Shown: positions 35,319-44,086 of the stretch, piece after piece
Numbering within the stretch: the stretch's first letter is position 1
Layout: each line of letters begins with the position of its first letter
Source of the DNA: Myxococcales bacterium
GTDB lineage: Bacteria > Myxococcota_A > Polyangia > Polyangiales > Ga0077539
Assembly (NCBI GenBank): GCA_016793325.1
Contig: JAEUKI010000040.1
Location: forward strand, 301,579 to 365,578
DNA: 64,000 nucleotides
Direction: 5' to 3'
Made by a program: the position numbers and the translations under genes
Notes under the pieces: generated by a model
What the model saw: only the letters and a program-made list of their open reading frames with translations
The model's database searches: none
What the model was told of the DNA's origin: nothing

Positions 35319-36785
35319 ATGCACAACGCCATGAAAGAGCACTTCGACGTCGTGATCGTTGGCGCGGGACTCTCGGGGATCGGCGCGGCGGTGCACCTGC
35401 AACGCGCGTTGCCGCACAAGACGTTCGCGATCCTCGAGGCGCGCGAGGCGCTCGGCGGGACGTGGGACTTGTTTCGATACCCCGGCATTCGCTCGGACTC
35501 GGACATGTTTACGCTCGGCTACAATTTCAAGCCGTGGCGGCAGCGCAAGGCGATCGCCGATGGGCCATCGATCCTCGCGTACCTCAACGAGACCGTCGAC
35601 GAGCACGGGCTGCGGTCGAAGATTCGATTGAGGCACAAGCTTCGGCGCGCGTCGTGGTCGAGCAAAGACGCGCGTTGGACGCTCGAGGTCGAGCGCGGAG
35701 ACGACGGCGCGGTGATCGAGCTCACGGCGACGTTTCTCTGGGGAAACACTGGGTACTACGACTACGACAAGGGGTACGAGCCGAGCTTTCCGGGGCGCGA
35801 GCGCTTCGCGGGGCGCGTGGTGCACCCGCAGAAGTGGCCCGAGGACCTCGAGTACGCGGGCAAGCGCGTGATCGTGATCGGCAGCGGAGCGACGGCGGTG
35901 ACGCTCGTCCCGTCGCTGGCGAAGACCGCGGCACACGTAATCATGCTGCAGCGATCGCCGACCTGGATGATCATGCGACCGTCGGTGGACAACGTCGCCG
36001 AAGCGCTGCGCGCGACGCTGCCCGAGAAGCTCGCGTACGACGTCACGCGCTGGAAGAACGTGCTGCTCTCGATGTTCGTCTACCAGCTCTCGCAGCGAAG
36101 GCCCGAGGGCATGGGGCAGTGGCTGCTCGAGCAGATCCGCAACGAGCTCGGACCCGACGCGGACATGCGCGCGTTTACGCCGTCGTACAAGCCGTGGGAC
36201 GAGCGGCTGTGCCTCGTTCCGGACGGCGACTTCTTTCGCGCGATGCGCGAAGGAAGGGCCGAGGTCGTGACCGACACGATCGAGACGTTCACCGAGACGG
36301 GGATCGCGCTCACGTCGGGCAAGCACCTCGAGGCGGACATCATCGTGACGGCGACGGGGCTGGTGTTGAAGTTCGCTGGAGGAGTCGAAGCGACAGTGGA
36401 CGGGCGGCGCGTCGTTCCGTCGGACCTCGTGAGCTACCGGGGGTGCATGTTCGCAGGGGTTCCGAACTACGCGACGACGTTCGGGTACACCAACTCGTCG
36501 TGGACGTTGAAGGCAGACTTGATCGCCGCGTTCGTCGTGCGAGCGATGCGCGAGGCCGACAAGCGACGGTCGCCGGTCATCACGCCGAAGCTCGATGATC
36601 CGACGGTGAGCACCAAGCCGTTCATCGATCTTCGATCGGGGTACTTCCAGCGCGCGATCGATCAGCTCCCGAAGCAGGGCTCGAAGTCACCGTGGAAGCT
36701 CAACCAGAACTACCTCAAGGACCTCGCGCTCCTGCGCTTCGGCTCGGTCGACGACGGCGTGCTCGAGTACAGCGGCAGGGCCTGA
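35319..36785 (+). CDS. Flavin monooxygenase, Baeyer-Villiger type
   Basis: A 488-residue FAD/NADPH monooxygenase. It has the FAD Rossmann motif VIVGAGLSGIGAAVHL, GGTWDLFRYPGIRSDSDMFT, the BVMO fingerprint FAGRVVHPQKWPE (FxGxxxHxxxWP), and the NADPH Rossmann motif VIVIGSGATAVTL. TATGLVLKFAGG lies near the end. It most resembles EthA-type enzymes that oxidise ketones or sulfides; the substrate is unknown. A second ATG lies four codons in. GGGGAG lies about 10 bases before the first ATG. Confidence 0.92.
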   Translation: MHNAMKEHFDVVIVGAGLSGIGAAVHLQRALPHKTFAILEAREALGGTWDLFRYPGIRSDSDMFTLGYNFKPWRQRKAIADGPSILAYLNETVDEHGLRSKIRLRHKLRRASWSSKDARWTLEVERGDDGAVIELTATFLWGNTGYYDYDKGYEPSFPGRERFAGRVVHPQKWPEDLEYAGKRVIVIGSGATAVTLVPSLAKTAAHVIMLQRSPTWMIMRPSVDNVAEALRATLPEKLAYDVTRWKNVLLSMFVYQLSQRRPEGMGQWLLEQIRNELGPDADMRAFTPSYKPWDERLCLVPDGDFFRAMREGRAEVVTDTIETFTETGIALTSGKHLEADIIVTATGLVLKFAGGVEATVDGRRVVPSDLVSYRGCMFAGVPNYATTFGYTNSSWTLKADLIAAFVVRAMREADKRRSPVITPKLDDPTVSTKPFIDLRSGYFQRAIDQLPKQGSKSPWKLNQNYLKDLALLRFGSVDDGVLEYSGRA

Positions 36786-36833
36786 CGCGAGGCTGAAGAA
36801 TCGGACATCGGCTCGCACGAGAAGGGGTGAGTC

Positions 36834-38462
36834 ATGCCCGGAGCTCGTTCGAGACTGCACAATGCGGCAGCGATGAACGTTCGTCTTGATTTAGTGTGTG
36901 TTCTATCGCTCGCGGCTGCCGCTGCGAGCTGCGGGCCGGGGCAGAGCCCCGAAGACGCGTCCGCTGACAGGAGCGTTGCGGATCGAGTCACGGTTCGCGA
37001 CGTGGTTCCGTTCGACGGGAGCGTGTGCTTCGATCAGGACAACGACGGGCACCCTTCGGCGGTGTGCGGCGGCGACGATTGCGACGACGACAATCCTCGG
37101 CGCAACCCGAGCGCGCGCGAGGTGTGCGACAGCCGCGGCGTCGACGAAGACTGCAACCCCTGCACGGTGGCCAACGGCACGTTGAGCGGGCGCGGGGGCG
37201 ACGGTGATCGCGACGAAGACGGCTTCGTCGATCACAATTGCTTCAACACGATCGAGCCAGGCTCGATGCCGGTGTGCTCGAACGAAGGTCCGCCCGACGC
37301 GGGAATGGACGCGGGATCGCGCGTCGCGCGGGTGCAGGTGACCGAGACGCTCGTGCGCGGGACCGACTGCGCGGACGACCCAGCGAGCGGAGGAGGGACG
37401 CGATTTCCGGGCGCGGCGGAGACGTGCAACATGCTCGACGACGACTGCGATGGCGCGGTCGACGGGATCGACATTCCGTGCTCGACCGCGTGCGGCGCGG
37501 GCACGATTCGCTGCGGCGAAGGGGGAACGGGCCGCTGCTCTGCGCGCGAGCCCTCGATCGAAGTGTGCAACGGCGTCGACGACGACTGCGACCCCGCGCG
37601 CGAGGTCGACAACGGCGCCGCGGCGCAGTGTCCCGTTCGCGATCACGCGCGGTCGACGTGCGCGATGGGCGCGTGCGGATTCACGTGCGAGCGAGGCTTT
37701 GCGGACTGCAACGGGCGCGCGGACGACGGGTGCGAGGTCGACACGCGCAGCGACCCCGCCCACTGCGATCGCTGCGGCAACGCGTGCCCGTCGCCCACGG
37801 GCGGCCGCGCGGTGTGCAGCGGCGGTCTGTGCGGCACCGTGTGTCCATCGCCGCAGTCCGTCTGCGGAACGCGCTGCGTGAACCTCACCGGCACGTGCAA
37901 CCCGTACCCGCCGACGACGCACCTCGGCGGGTTGTGTTCGGCCCCGGGAGGGTTTCGCTGCAACGCGGCCACGAGCAGCGCGGTGTGCGAATACGCGCCT
38001 CCTGCGCCGCTCTTCTCCGAGCTCGTGTGGAACGGCTCTTCGTCAGCCTTCTCCTCCATGTGCACGGGCGTGATCGGCGGCACGACCGAGCGATTCACGA
38101 GCTCGTCGGTGACGAACTGCGCGATGTTGACCGGGCCGTTCTACGCGCTGCCTGCGGCGGGATATCGACTCGAGTTCGACCTCGCCGTGCAAAATCTCGC
38201 GGCGGTGGACGACACCGTGTCCGTGGATTTGACGTACGAGTTCTTCGCGGGCACGAGCCGAGCGTCGCGCGTGATCAACAATCCGGCGCTCACGGTCAGC
38301 GCGCGCTCGCGCTTCACGCTGAGACCGGGGATTCCGATTGAGTTCAACCTCACGGACGAGTGCACCAACCGCGCGGAGTTTCGAATTTTTGTGCGTCGAT
38401 TCAACGCGCCCTCTGGGCAGTCGCGGCTGGTGCTCGAGCGCGTGCGGCTCACGCCGCGGTGA
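36834..38462 (+). CDS. MopE-like metal-binding-repeat lipoprotein
   Basis: A 542-residue lipoprotein. The signal peptide ends in AAAAASC. Repeats of the putative metal-binding type follow: CFDQDNDGHPS..CGGDDCDDDNP, NMLDDDCDGAVDG and NGVDDDCDP, like the MopE family. One copy of the Cys repeat found in the RCC1 lipoprotein is also present (DDGCEVD..HCDRCGNAC). The C-terminal 170 residues form a probable beta domain. AAGGGG lies before the ATG at 36834; an internal ATG at 36873 gives a more standard signal peptide. The 3' end overlaps the convergent MerR gene by 14 bp. Confidence 0.85.
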   Translation: MPGARSRLHNAAAMNVRLDLVCVLSLAAAAASCGPGQSPEDASADRSVADRVTVRDVVPFDGSVCFDQDNDGHPSAVCGGDDCDDDNPRRNPSAREVCDSRGVDEDCNPCTVANGTLSGRGGDGDRDEDGFVDHNCFNTIEPGSMPVCSNEGPPDAGMDAGSRVARVQVTETLVRGTDCADDPASGGGTRFPGAAETCNMLDDDCDGAVDGIDIPCSTACGAGTIRCGEGGTGRCSAREPSIEVCNGVDDDCDPAREVDNGAAAQCPVRDHARSTCAMGACGFTCERGFADCNGRADDGCEVDTRSDPAHCDRCGNACPSPTGGRAVCSGGLCGTVCPSPQSVCGTRCVNLTGTCNPYPPTTHLGGLCSAPGGFRCNAATSSAVCEYAPPAPLFSELVWNGSSSAFSSMCTGVIGGTTERFTSSSVTNCAMLTGPFYALPAAGYRLEFDLAVQNLAAVDDTVSVDLTYEFFAGTSRASRVINNPALTVSARSRFTLRPGIPIEFNLTDECTNRAEFRIFVRRFNAPSGQSRLVLERVRLTPR

Positions 38463-39294
38463 TCGCCACGAGGACCTCGGTGCGCAGCTGCGCTTCGTCC
38501 GTGGTGCGCGGGTCGTCGATGTAGTGTTCGCGCACGTCCGAGGGCTCGCCGTACGCGCGCTCGCTGACCCACGCGAGCAGCGCGTGGTGCGCGAGGGCGA
38601 GCGACTCGTACGGCCCCGTGTGCAGGGTCATCGCGCACGTGTGCGCTTCGATCGCGCGAACGGACACGCCCGCCGCGGCGAGGGCTCGCGCGTCGTACGG
38701 GCCCGCCTCTGCGTCGAGCGTCGAGAACACCTCGAGCTCGAGCGTCTCGGACCGCGCGACGAGGGGGATCACGCTGCCGACGGGGTCTCGCAGCGGGGCT
38801 CCTGCGCGGGCGAGCGCCTCGGAGAGCGAGGCGATCATTGAATACGTGTGCTCTTCGAGCGCCTCGGAGTCGCACTCGGAGCGCAGCGTCGCGAGCACCC
38901 GCCGCGGCTCGTCTCGAAGCGCGACGTCGCAGGGCAACAAGGTCGCTCCGTCGACCAAGAGGGCGTCGAGCGATCGCAGGGATCGCTGCGCGCGACGGAG
39001 CTGTCGTTCGACGCGGGCGCGCTCGTCGGCGAGCAGCGTCGAGAGCTCGCGCGACTGCCCCGCGCGTTGAGCGTCGAGCAGCGCTCGAACGCGCTCGAGC
39101 GGGACATCGAGCGCGCGGAGCATCGCGATGATCACGGCGTCCTTCACCTGCTCGCGGCGATACGAGCGATAGCCCGTGCGCGGATCGACCTCGGCCGGGC
39201 TGAGCAGCGCTTGCTCGTCGTACAAGCGAAGGGCCTTGATGGACAGCCGCGTGAGGCGCGCGAAGCGCCCGATGTTCATGCTCTTGGAGGTCAT
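38449..39294 (-). CDS. MerR-family regulator with GyrI-like effector domain
   Basis: A 281-residue regulator. The N-terminal winged helix is clear: MNIGRFARLTRLSIKALRLYDEQALLSPAEVDPRTGYRSY. A coiled coil (about 80-125) is followed by a C-terminal effector domain of the GyrI/BmrR type. Such proteins twist an over-long promoter spacer when a small ligand binds. The probable target is the 19-bp-spacer promoter at 39347-39377. A second ATG (39279) lies five codons in. Confidence 0.9.
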   Translation of the reverse strand: MTSKSMNIGRFARLTRLSIKALRLYDEQALLSPAEVDPRTGYRSYRREQVKDAVIIAMLRALDVPLERVRALLDAQRAGQSRELSTLLADERARVERQLRRAQRSLRSLDALLVDGATLLPCDVALRDEPRRVLATLRSECDSEALEEHTYSMIASLSEALARAGAPLRDPVGSVIPLVARSETLELEVFSTLDAEAGPYDARALAAAGVSVRAIEAHTCAMTLHTGPYESLALAHHALLAWVSERAYGEPSDVREHYIDDPRTTDEAQLRTEVLVAITAA

Positions 39295-39346
39295 GCGCCG
39301 ACCGTGCCTCGGAGGGTAGCCGGGTACGAAATCGTCCGCGACGGGC

Positions 39347-39377
39347 TGGACTCTCCCCTTGGGGCAGAGCCCAGTGT
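39347..39377 (+). promoter_or_regulatory. MerR-type promoter with 19-bp spacer
   Basis: A -35-like TGGACT (39347-39352) and a -10-like CAGTGT (39372-39377) are separated by 19 bases. That spacer holds the dyad CTCCCCTTGGGGCAGAG, the classic layout of MerR-activated promoters. It points right, to the VOC gene 52 bp away. The dyad lies between the two divergent genes and may also control the regulator itself. Confidence 0.6.
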
Positions 39378-39428
39378 TGGTGGGGCGATCGGGCGCACGG
39401 AGCGCTCGAGTCACGGAAGGGAAGACAC

Positions 39429-39848
39429 ATGATTCGCAGCATTCACCCGGTTTTGTGCGTTCGATCCGTCGCGGCCTCGCGGGACTTCTATGTGTCGCTG
39501 CTCGGGCTCTCGGTGGTGTTCGACTCGGGGTGGTTCGCGCAGCTCCAGTGCGCGCACGCCCCGTCGCAGCAGCTCGGGCTCGTGGAGTTTTCGCACCCGA
39601 GCGTCCCCGAGGCGCATCGAAGTCTCCCGCGCGGAGCGCTCGTCACCGTCGAGGTCGACGACGTGGATGTCGTCTATGCGCGCGCTCGCGAGAAGGGCCT
39701 CGAGATCGCGCTCTCGCTTCGCGACGAGGACTTCGGTCAGCGCCACTTCATGACGATCGATCCCGACGGGCTGCTGGTCGACATCGTGAAGATGATCGCC
39801 CCGTCGAAGGAGTACGAGGCGCACTACCAACGGTCGGATACGCGGTAA
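39429..39848 (+). CDS. VOC-superfamily (glyoxalase/resistance-like) protein
   Basis: A 139-residue VOC protein. It opens with IRSIHPVLCVRSVAASRDFYVSLLGLSVVFDSGW and has a second half with RGALVTVEVDDVDVVYARAREKG and the FMTIDPDGLLVDIVKMI strand. The metal site cannot be confirmed: candidate ligands His6, Glu53 and Asp116 are not certain. It follows the MerR-type promoter, so it is the likely target of the divergent regulator. The final residues YEAHYQ are common in the family. GGAAGGGAAG precedes the ATG. Confidence 0.85.
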   Translation: MIRSIHPVLCVRSVAASRDFYVSLLGLSVVFDSGWFAQLQCAHAPSQQLGLVEFSHPSVPEAHRSLPRGALVTVEVDDVDVVYARAREKGLEIALSLRDEDFGQRHFMTIDPDGLLVDIVKMIAPSKEYEAHYQRSDTR

Positions 39849-39916
39849 GGGCGACGGGCCGTGGTGCGTAGGCGCGTCGCCATCGACTGCGCTACCGTTC
39901 GTTCACGCGGGCCCCG

Positions 39917-40390
39917 ATGATCGAACGCTTCGAACGACACGCCGCTGGCAGCGCCGTTGGGCACTACCGAGACCTCTACCTCACGGGCTGGTGGACCGAG
40001 GTGTCCGTCCCCTCGTTGCAGCACATTCGCGAGCACCGACTGGAGTTCTTGCGGACGCGCGAGGGTCCCGTGATCGGGATCCAGCTCGTGTTGCAGATCG
40101 AAGCGAAGCGGCTCTCGAAGGAGGCTCGGGCGCTCATCGAGCAGATCAACCGAGACGCGCCGCAGCGGTTTCGCGCCGAGGCGTTCTACGTGGCGGGAGG
40201 GAGCATCGCTCTCGCGGCGGTGCGGTTCGTGATCGCGGGCGTTCAGCTCGTGAACAAGACCGAATGGCCTCTCGAAGTGTTCGGGTCGACGTCGGACGCA
40301 GCGCGGTGGCTCGCGACGCACAGCGCGACGCCCGAGCACGAGCTCGCCGCGGCGATCAACCAGTTCGCGCGACAGTGCGGAGAGCGCTAA
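39917..40390 (+). CDS. Unknown protein, possibly SpoIIAA-like fold
   Basis: A 157-residue soluble protein. The pattern of alternating strands and helices (EGPVIGIQLVLQIEAKRLSKEARALIEQI, then AVRFVIAGVQLV) is similar to short STAS/SpoIIAA-like proteins common in myxobacteria, but the match is weak. ATG at 39917 has no clear ribosome-binding site. It stands alone between the VOC gene and a lipoprotein gene. Confidence 0.55.
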   Translation: MIERFERHAAGSAVGHYRDLYLTGWWTEVSVPSLQHIREHRLEFLRTREGPVIGIQLVLQIEAKRLSKEARALIEQINRDAPQRFRAEAFYVAGGSIALAAVRFVIAGVQLVNKTEWPLEVFGSTSDAARWLATHSATPEHELAAAINQFARQCGER

Positions 40391-40467
40391 CTCCGACGCG
40401 CGATCCCCTTGCGCTGCAGGGACCCGACGCCTATCGTCCCGCGCCGGTACGAATGGGGAATCGATGG

Positions 40468-41754
40468 ATGAGCGGCGTACGCCGCATGGGCGCGAGCGCG
40501 CTGGGGAGCTCGCTCGTTGTCGTCTTCTGCGCCTCGTGCGCGACGACGAACGCGCAGCAAAATCGCTCTTCGGATGAGCTCAGCCGCGAGAGCGAAGCGG
40601 CGGCGAGAGCCGAGGGCAGCCGAGCGACGCGCGAGCAGCAAGAGCGTGGGGTCGCGGCCCTGCGGGCGCTGTTGGCGCGCGAGTCGAGCGCGACGCTGAG
40701 CGAGCGTTCGTTCGAAGCGGGCGAGGACTTTCGCGGGAGCGTCGCGAGCGCTGGAGACGTCACGGTGTCGCGCATCGAAGGGGCGTACACCGTGCGCTTC
40801 TCGATCGGGACGACGCAGCCGGTGGACTGCTTCGTGTTCGATCGCCCCGCGGACTTGGCGAACGCGATCCGCACGATGTACGAGCGCCTTCGTCGCGACT
40901 TTGTACGAAGCGCGATCCTCTCGACGGACGCGGGGTTCGTCTCGAACAACCCCTTCGTCGAAGCGAGCGTGCTCTACACGGTCAACGCTGGCGGTCGCAT
41001 CGCGCCTGGGTCTGTGAAGATCCGCAGCCTGACCTCGGGCGAGCGCAGCGTCGTGTGCGTCCACGACGAGCCTGGGTATCGAGCGACGTTTCATCGCGCG
41101 TTGACGCCGTTGTTTCGCAACGGGACGCGATCTGCGCGGGACGCAAACTACGTCGCGTCTCTCAACGATCACAACGTCGGCGTGATGATGCTTCGCTTTC
41201 GCGAAGAGGGCGAAGTGACGACGGAGGTGACCCTCGACTCGATGCTGCTCACGCGGGGCGAGGCGGACCTCACGAGCATCGACAAGGCGACGATCGAGCA
41301 GTACTCGCGCGCCGGTGCGCTCGCGTCGCAGCGCGAAGTCGAGAACGAAAACTCGACGGTGTCGGACAACCAATGGGAGCGCGAGGCGTCGACGCTGCGA
41401 TACTCGTTTGCCGGGACGCACCTCGGCCGCCCGCTGCGCGGCGTCGTCACGGCGCACGAAGAGCTCAGGGCCGGCACGCCGACGGTCGCGGCGTTTGCTC
41501 GACGAGCGCTCTCGAGCGCAAGCGGGTCGGTCGCGCCGCTGGAGTACGAGCGGTTCAATCACTCCAATCCGTTGACCGTGAGGCGCGATCGCATCGAGCT
41601 CGATCGCCGAGAGGACGGCACGCGCGTGTGGCTCAACCTCGTCAGCGCGCAGCGCACCTTGCGGGTGTTGATGAACGCCGACGGACTGCCGGACGAGATT
41701 CAGATGCAGGTGGGGCGGGTGATGCTTCGCATGCGAAGGAGCGCTTCGCAGTGA
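40468..41754 (+). CDS. Unknown lipoprotein coupled to transglutaminase-like gene
   Basis: A 428-residue lipoprotein whose signal peptide ends in VVVFCASC. A Gln/Glu/Arg-rich helical part (about 30-75) precedes a long region without recognised motifs, probably beta-rich. ATG 40468 has GGGGA about 9 bases upstream; an in-frame ATG at 40453 lacks one. Its TGA overlaps the next start as GTGA, so it is probably a partner of the transglutaminase-like lipoprotein. Confidence 0.7.
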   Translation: MSGVRRMGASALGSSLVVVFCASCATTNAQQNRSSDELSRESEAAARAEGSRATREQQERGVAALRALLARESSATLSERSFEAGEDFRGSVASAGDVTVSRIEGAYTVRFSIGTTQPVDCFVFDRPADLANAIRTMYERLRRDFVRSAILSTDAGFVSNNPFVEASVLYTVNAGGRIAPGSVKIRSLTSGERSVVCVHDEPGYRATFHRALTPLFRNGTRSARDANYVASLNDHNVGVMMLRFREEGEVTTEVTLDSMLLTRGEADLTSIDKATIEQYSRAGALASQREVENENSTVSDNQWEREASTLRYSFAGTHLGRPLRGVVTAHEELRAGTPTVAAFARRALSSASGSVAPLEYERFNHSNPLTVRRDRIELDRREDGTRVWLNLVSAQRTLRVLMNADGLPDEIQMQVGRVMLRMRRSASQ

Positions 41755-42551
41755 GCGTGCCGCGGGCGTACGCGCTGACGTTCGTCGTGATCGCGGGCTG
41801 CGCGGCGACGCAGCGCTCGGCGGACACTCACGCGACGCAAGGCCGTCCCGAGCAGCGCCCGGAGCGCAGCGCGCTCGTGGCAGCGTCCGCCGTCGAACTG
41901 CAGGGCACGATCGGCGTGGTGTCGTTGTCCGAAGTCGCGATCGAGATCGTGTCCCCTGCGCCCACATCGCTCTCGAACGCGCGCTTCGAGATCGTGCGCA
42001 CGGATGGGACGAGCTCGCCCATCGAGCCGGTCCGCGACGGCGAGGACCAGACCGCGCCGAGCGCTCAGCACCGCGCGACGAGCTTCGTGGTCGACTACGA
42101 CCAAGAGCCGCTGCGATCGCGCTGCGAATCTCCTGCGAACCAGCGGACCGTCGAGGCGCTCTCGCGCAGGACCGAGCAGTGGATCACGCGCAAGAACATG
42201 GCGGTGGGCTTCGTGACCGCGAGCGTGGTGTTCGAGCGGCGCGAGGGAGACTGCACCGAGCACGCGGTGCTGGCCGCGGCGTTCTTGCGTTGCAACGGGA
42301 TCCCGGCGAGGCTCGCGTCGGGCTACGCGATCGTTCGCGAGGGCAACGTGGTCGCGGCGGTGGGGCACATGTGGACCGAGCAGTACGACCGCGGGTGGCG
42401 CGTGGTGGACGCGGCGCTCCCGTCGCGCGCGGCGGACGCGGTTCGACTGCGCTTCGCGACGATCGAGCGCGAAGGACCCGACATCAACGACGACCGGCGC
42501 CTCGACGAGCTGCTCAACGTGACGCGCATTCGAATTCGCGCGCGGCCGTAG
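41751..42551 (+). CDS. Transglutaminase-like lipoprotein
   Basis: A 266-residue lipoprotein (VVIAGCAA, Cys16) with a transglutaminase core in its second half. The Cys-His-Asp triad is visible: EGDCTEHAVLAAAFLR, VGHMWTEQY and GWRVVDAALP. Such enzymes act as proteases or crosslink or modify proteins in the envelope. The GTG start overlaps the upstream gene by 4 bp, with AAGGAG 10 bases before. Relatives of this size often work with a second secreted partner, here perhaps the coupled lipoprotein. Confidence 0.85.
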   Translation: MSVPRAYALTFVVIAGCAATQRSADTHATQGRPEQRPERSALVAASAVELQGTIGVVSLSEVAIEIVSPAPTSLSNARFEIVRTDGTSSPIEPVRDGEDQTAPSAQHRATSFVVDYDQEPLRSRCESPANQRTVEALSRRTEQWITRKNMAVGFVTASVVFERREGDCTEHAVLAAAFLRCNGIPARLASGYAIVREGNVVAAVGHMWTEQYDRGWRVVDAALPSRAADAVRLRFATIEREGPDINDDRRLDELLNVTRIRIRARP

Positions 42552-42626
42552 GTTTGTCGGAATAGCGCCTCGCGACCGTGACGTTCGCGCGTCATCACGT
42601 AGCGCCTTCGGTCGTCTGGGGTGTCG

Positions 42627-44066
42627 ATGTTGTTTCCGAGCGTCGAGTTCGCGCTGTTCTTCGTCGTTGTATTTTGTTGCGCCTGGTCGCTCGCGGCGCG
42701 CCCTTCGCGGTGGAAGTCATTTCTCCTCGTCGCCAGCGGCGTGTTCTACGCCTCGTGGAACTACCGCTACCTCCCCCTTCTCGTCGCGCTCGCGGTCGGC
42801 AACCACGCGCTCGCAAACCGTATTCGCGCCGCGCGCACCGACAACGACGCGCGGACGTGGATCACGCTCGCGGTCGCGCTCGACCTCGGCGTGCTCTTCG
42901 TCTTCAAGTACCTCGGGTGGGTGATCGCGTCGTTCGTCACGGTCTGTACGTGGTTCGGCGCGAGGCCTCGGGTCGCGCCCGTGCAGCTCGCGCTGCCGCT
43001 CGGCGTGTCGTTCGTGACGTTTCAAGCGATGAGCTACGCGATCGACGCGTACCGCGCGCGGGGCGCCGAGCCGCCCGACGAGCGAGCGCGGCCCGCGAGC
43101 GACGTGCTCTTGTACGTGTCGTTCTTTCCGCACCTCGTCGCGGGGCCGATCGTTCGAGCGAGCGAGTTCTTCTCGCAGCTCCGCGCATTGAAGGTGCCCT
43201 CGCGCGAAGAGCGAACGTCCGCGCTCTTGCTCATCGCCGGAGGGCTCGCGAAGAAAGTCGTCCTCGCTTCGTGGCTCGCGCGGGCCATCGTCGACCCCGT
43301 GTTCGCGCAGCCCGAGTCGAGCTCGTGGACCGAGATCCTCGCGGCCATCTACGGCTACGCCGTGCAAATCTACGCGGATTTCAGCGGCTACACGGACATG
43401 GCCATCGGCCTCGCAGCGCTGCTCGGGGTGACGTTTCCGCAGAACTTCGCGCAGCCGTACCGCGCGGCGTCGCTGAGGGACTTCTGGCGGCGCTGGCACA
43501 TGACGCTCTCGCGCTGGCTCCGGGACTACTTGTTCGTGTCGCTCGGAGGCAGCCGCGGGAGCCGCGCCCAAACGCTTCGAAACCTCTTTCTCACGATGCT
43601 CCTCGGAGGACTCTGGCACGGCGCGGCGTGGACGTTTGTCCTGTGGGGGGCGCTGCACGGCGTGGGGCTCGCGCTCGAGCGCTGGATCGACGGCGACCGC
43701 GAATCGCACACACAATCAACATGGGTCCGCGCCGCGAGGACCGTGTTCACGTTTCATTTCGTGTGCCTCGGGTGGGTGCTCTTTCGCGCGAGCTCGCTCC
43801 GCGACGCGCGCGTCTTGCTCGAGCGGCTCTTCGTCGGCGCCCGCGGCTCGGTCTCGAACGTCCCCGCCGTGACGCCCGCGCTCGTCGCGGGGATCACCGT
43901 GGGGATCGCGATGCACTTTCTCCCGCCGTCCCTGCGCGACGCAGCGGCGCGACGGCTCGCGCGTTGGCACCCCGTCGCGCTCGGGCTCGCGGGAGGCGCG
44001 TTGCTCGCGGCGATGGACCTCGTGAGCCCTCCGGGCATCGCGCCGTTTATCTACTTTCAGTTCTGA
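42627..44066 (+). CDS. MBOAT-family O-acyltransferase (AlgI-like)
   Basis: A 479-residue polytopic membrane acyltransferase. AlgI-type motifs: FPSVEFALFF at the start, LPLGVSFVTFQAMSYAIDAYR, FPHLVAGPIVR, DFSGYTDMAIGLAALLG and FWRRWHMTLSRWLRDYLF. The likely catalytic His lies in GGLWHGAAWTF. Together with the following SGNH gene it resembles exopolysaccharide O-acetylation modules (AlgI plus a periplasmic AlgX/J-like esterase). A GTG at 42621 is an alternative start. Confidence 0.9.
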   Translation: MLFPSVEFALFFVVVFCCAWSLAARPSRWKSFLLVASGVFYASWNYRYLPLLVALAVGNHALANRIRAARTDNDARTWITLAVALDLGVLFVFKYLGWVIASFVTVCTWFGARPRVAPVQLALPLGVSFVTFQAMSYAIDAYRARGAEPPDERARPASDVLLYVSFFPHLVAGPIVRASEFFSQLRALKVPSREERTSALLLIAGGLAKKVVLASWLARAIVDPVFAQPESSSWTEILAAIYGYAVQIYADFSGYTDMAIGLAALLGVTFPQNFAQPYRAASLRDFWRRWHMTLSRWLRDYLFVSLGGSRGSRAQTLRNLFLTMLLGGLWHGAAWTFVLWGALHGVGLALERWIDGDRESHTQSTWVRAARTVFTFHFVCLGWVLFRASSLRDARVLLERLFVGARGSVSNVPAVTPALVAGITVGIAMHFLPPSLRDAAARRLARWHPVALGLAGGALLAAMDLVSPPGIAPFIYFQF

Positions 44067-44086
44067 TCACAGGGCGCTCTACTTCG

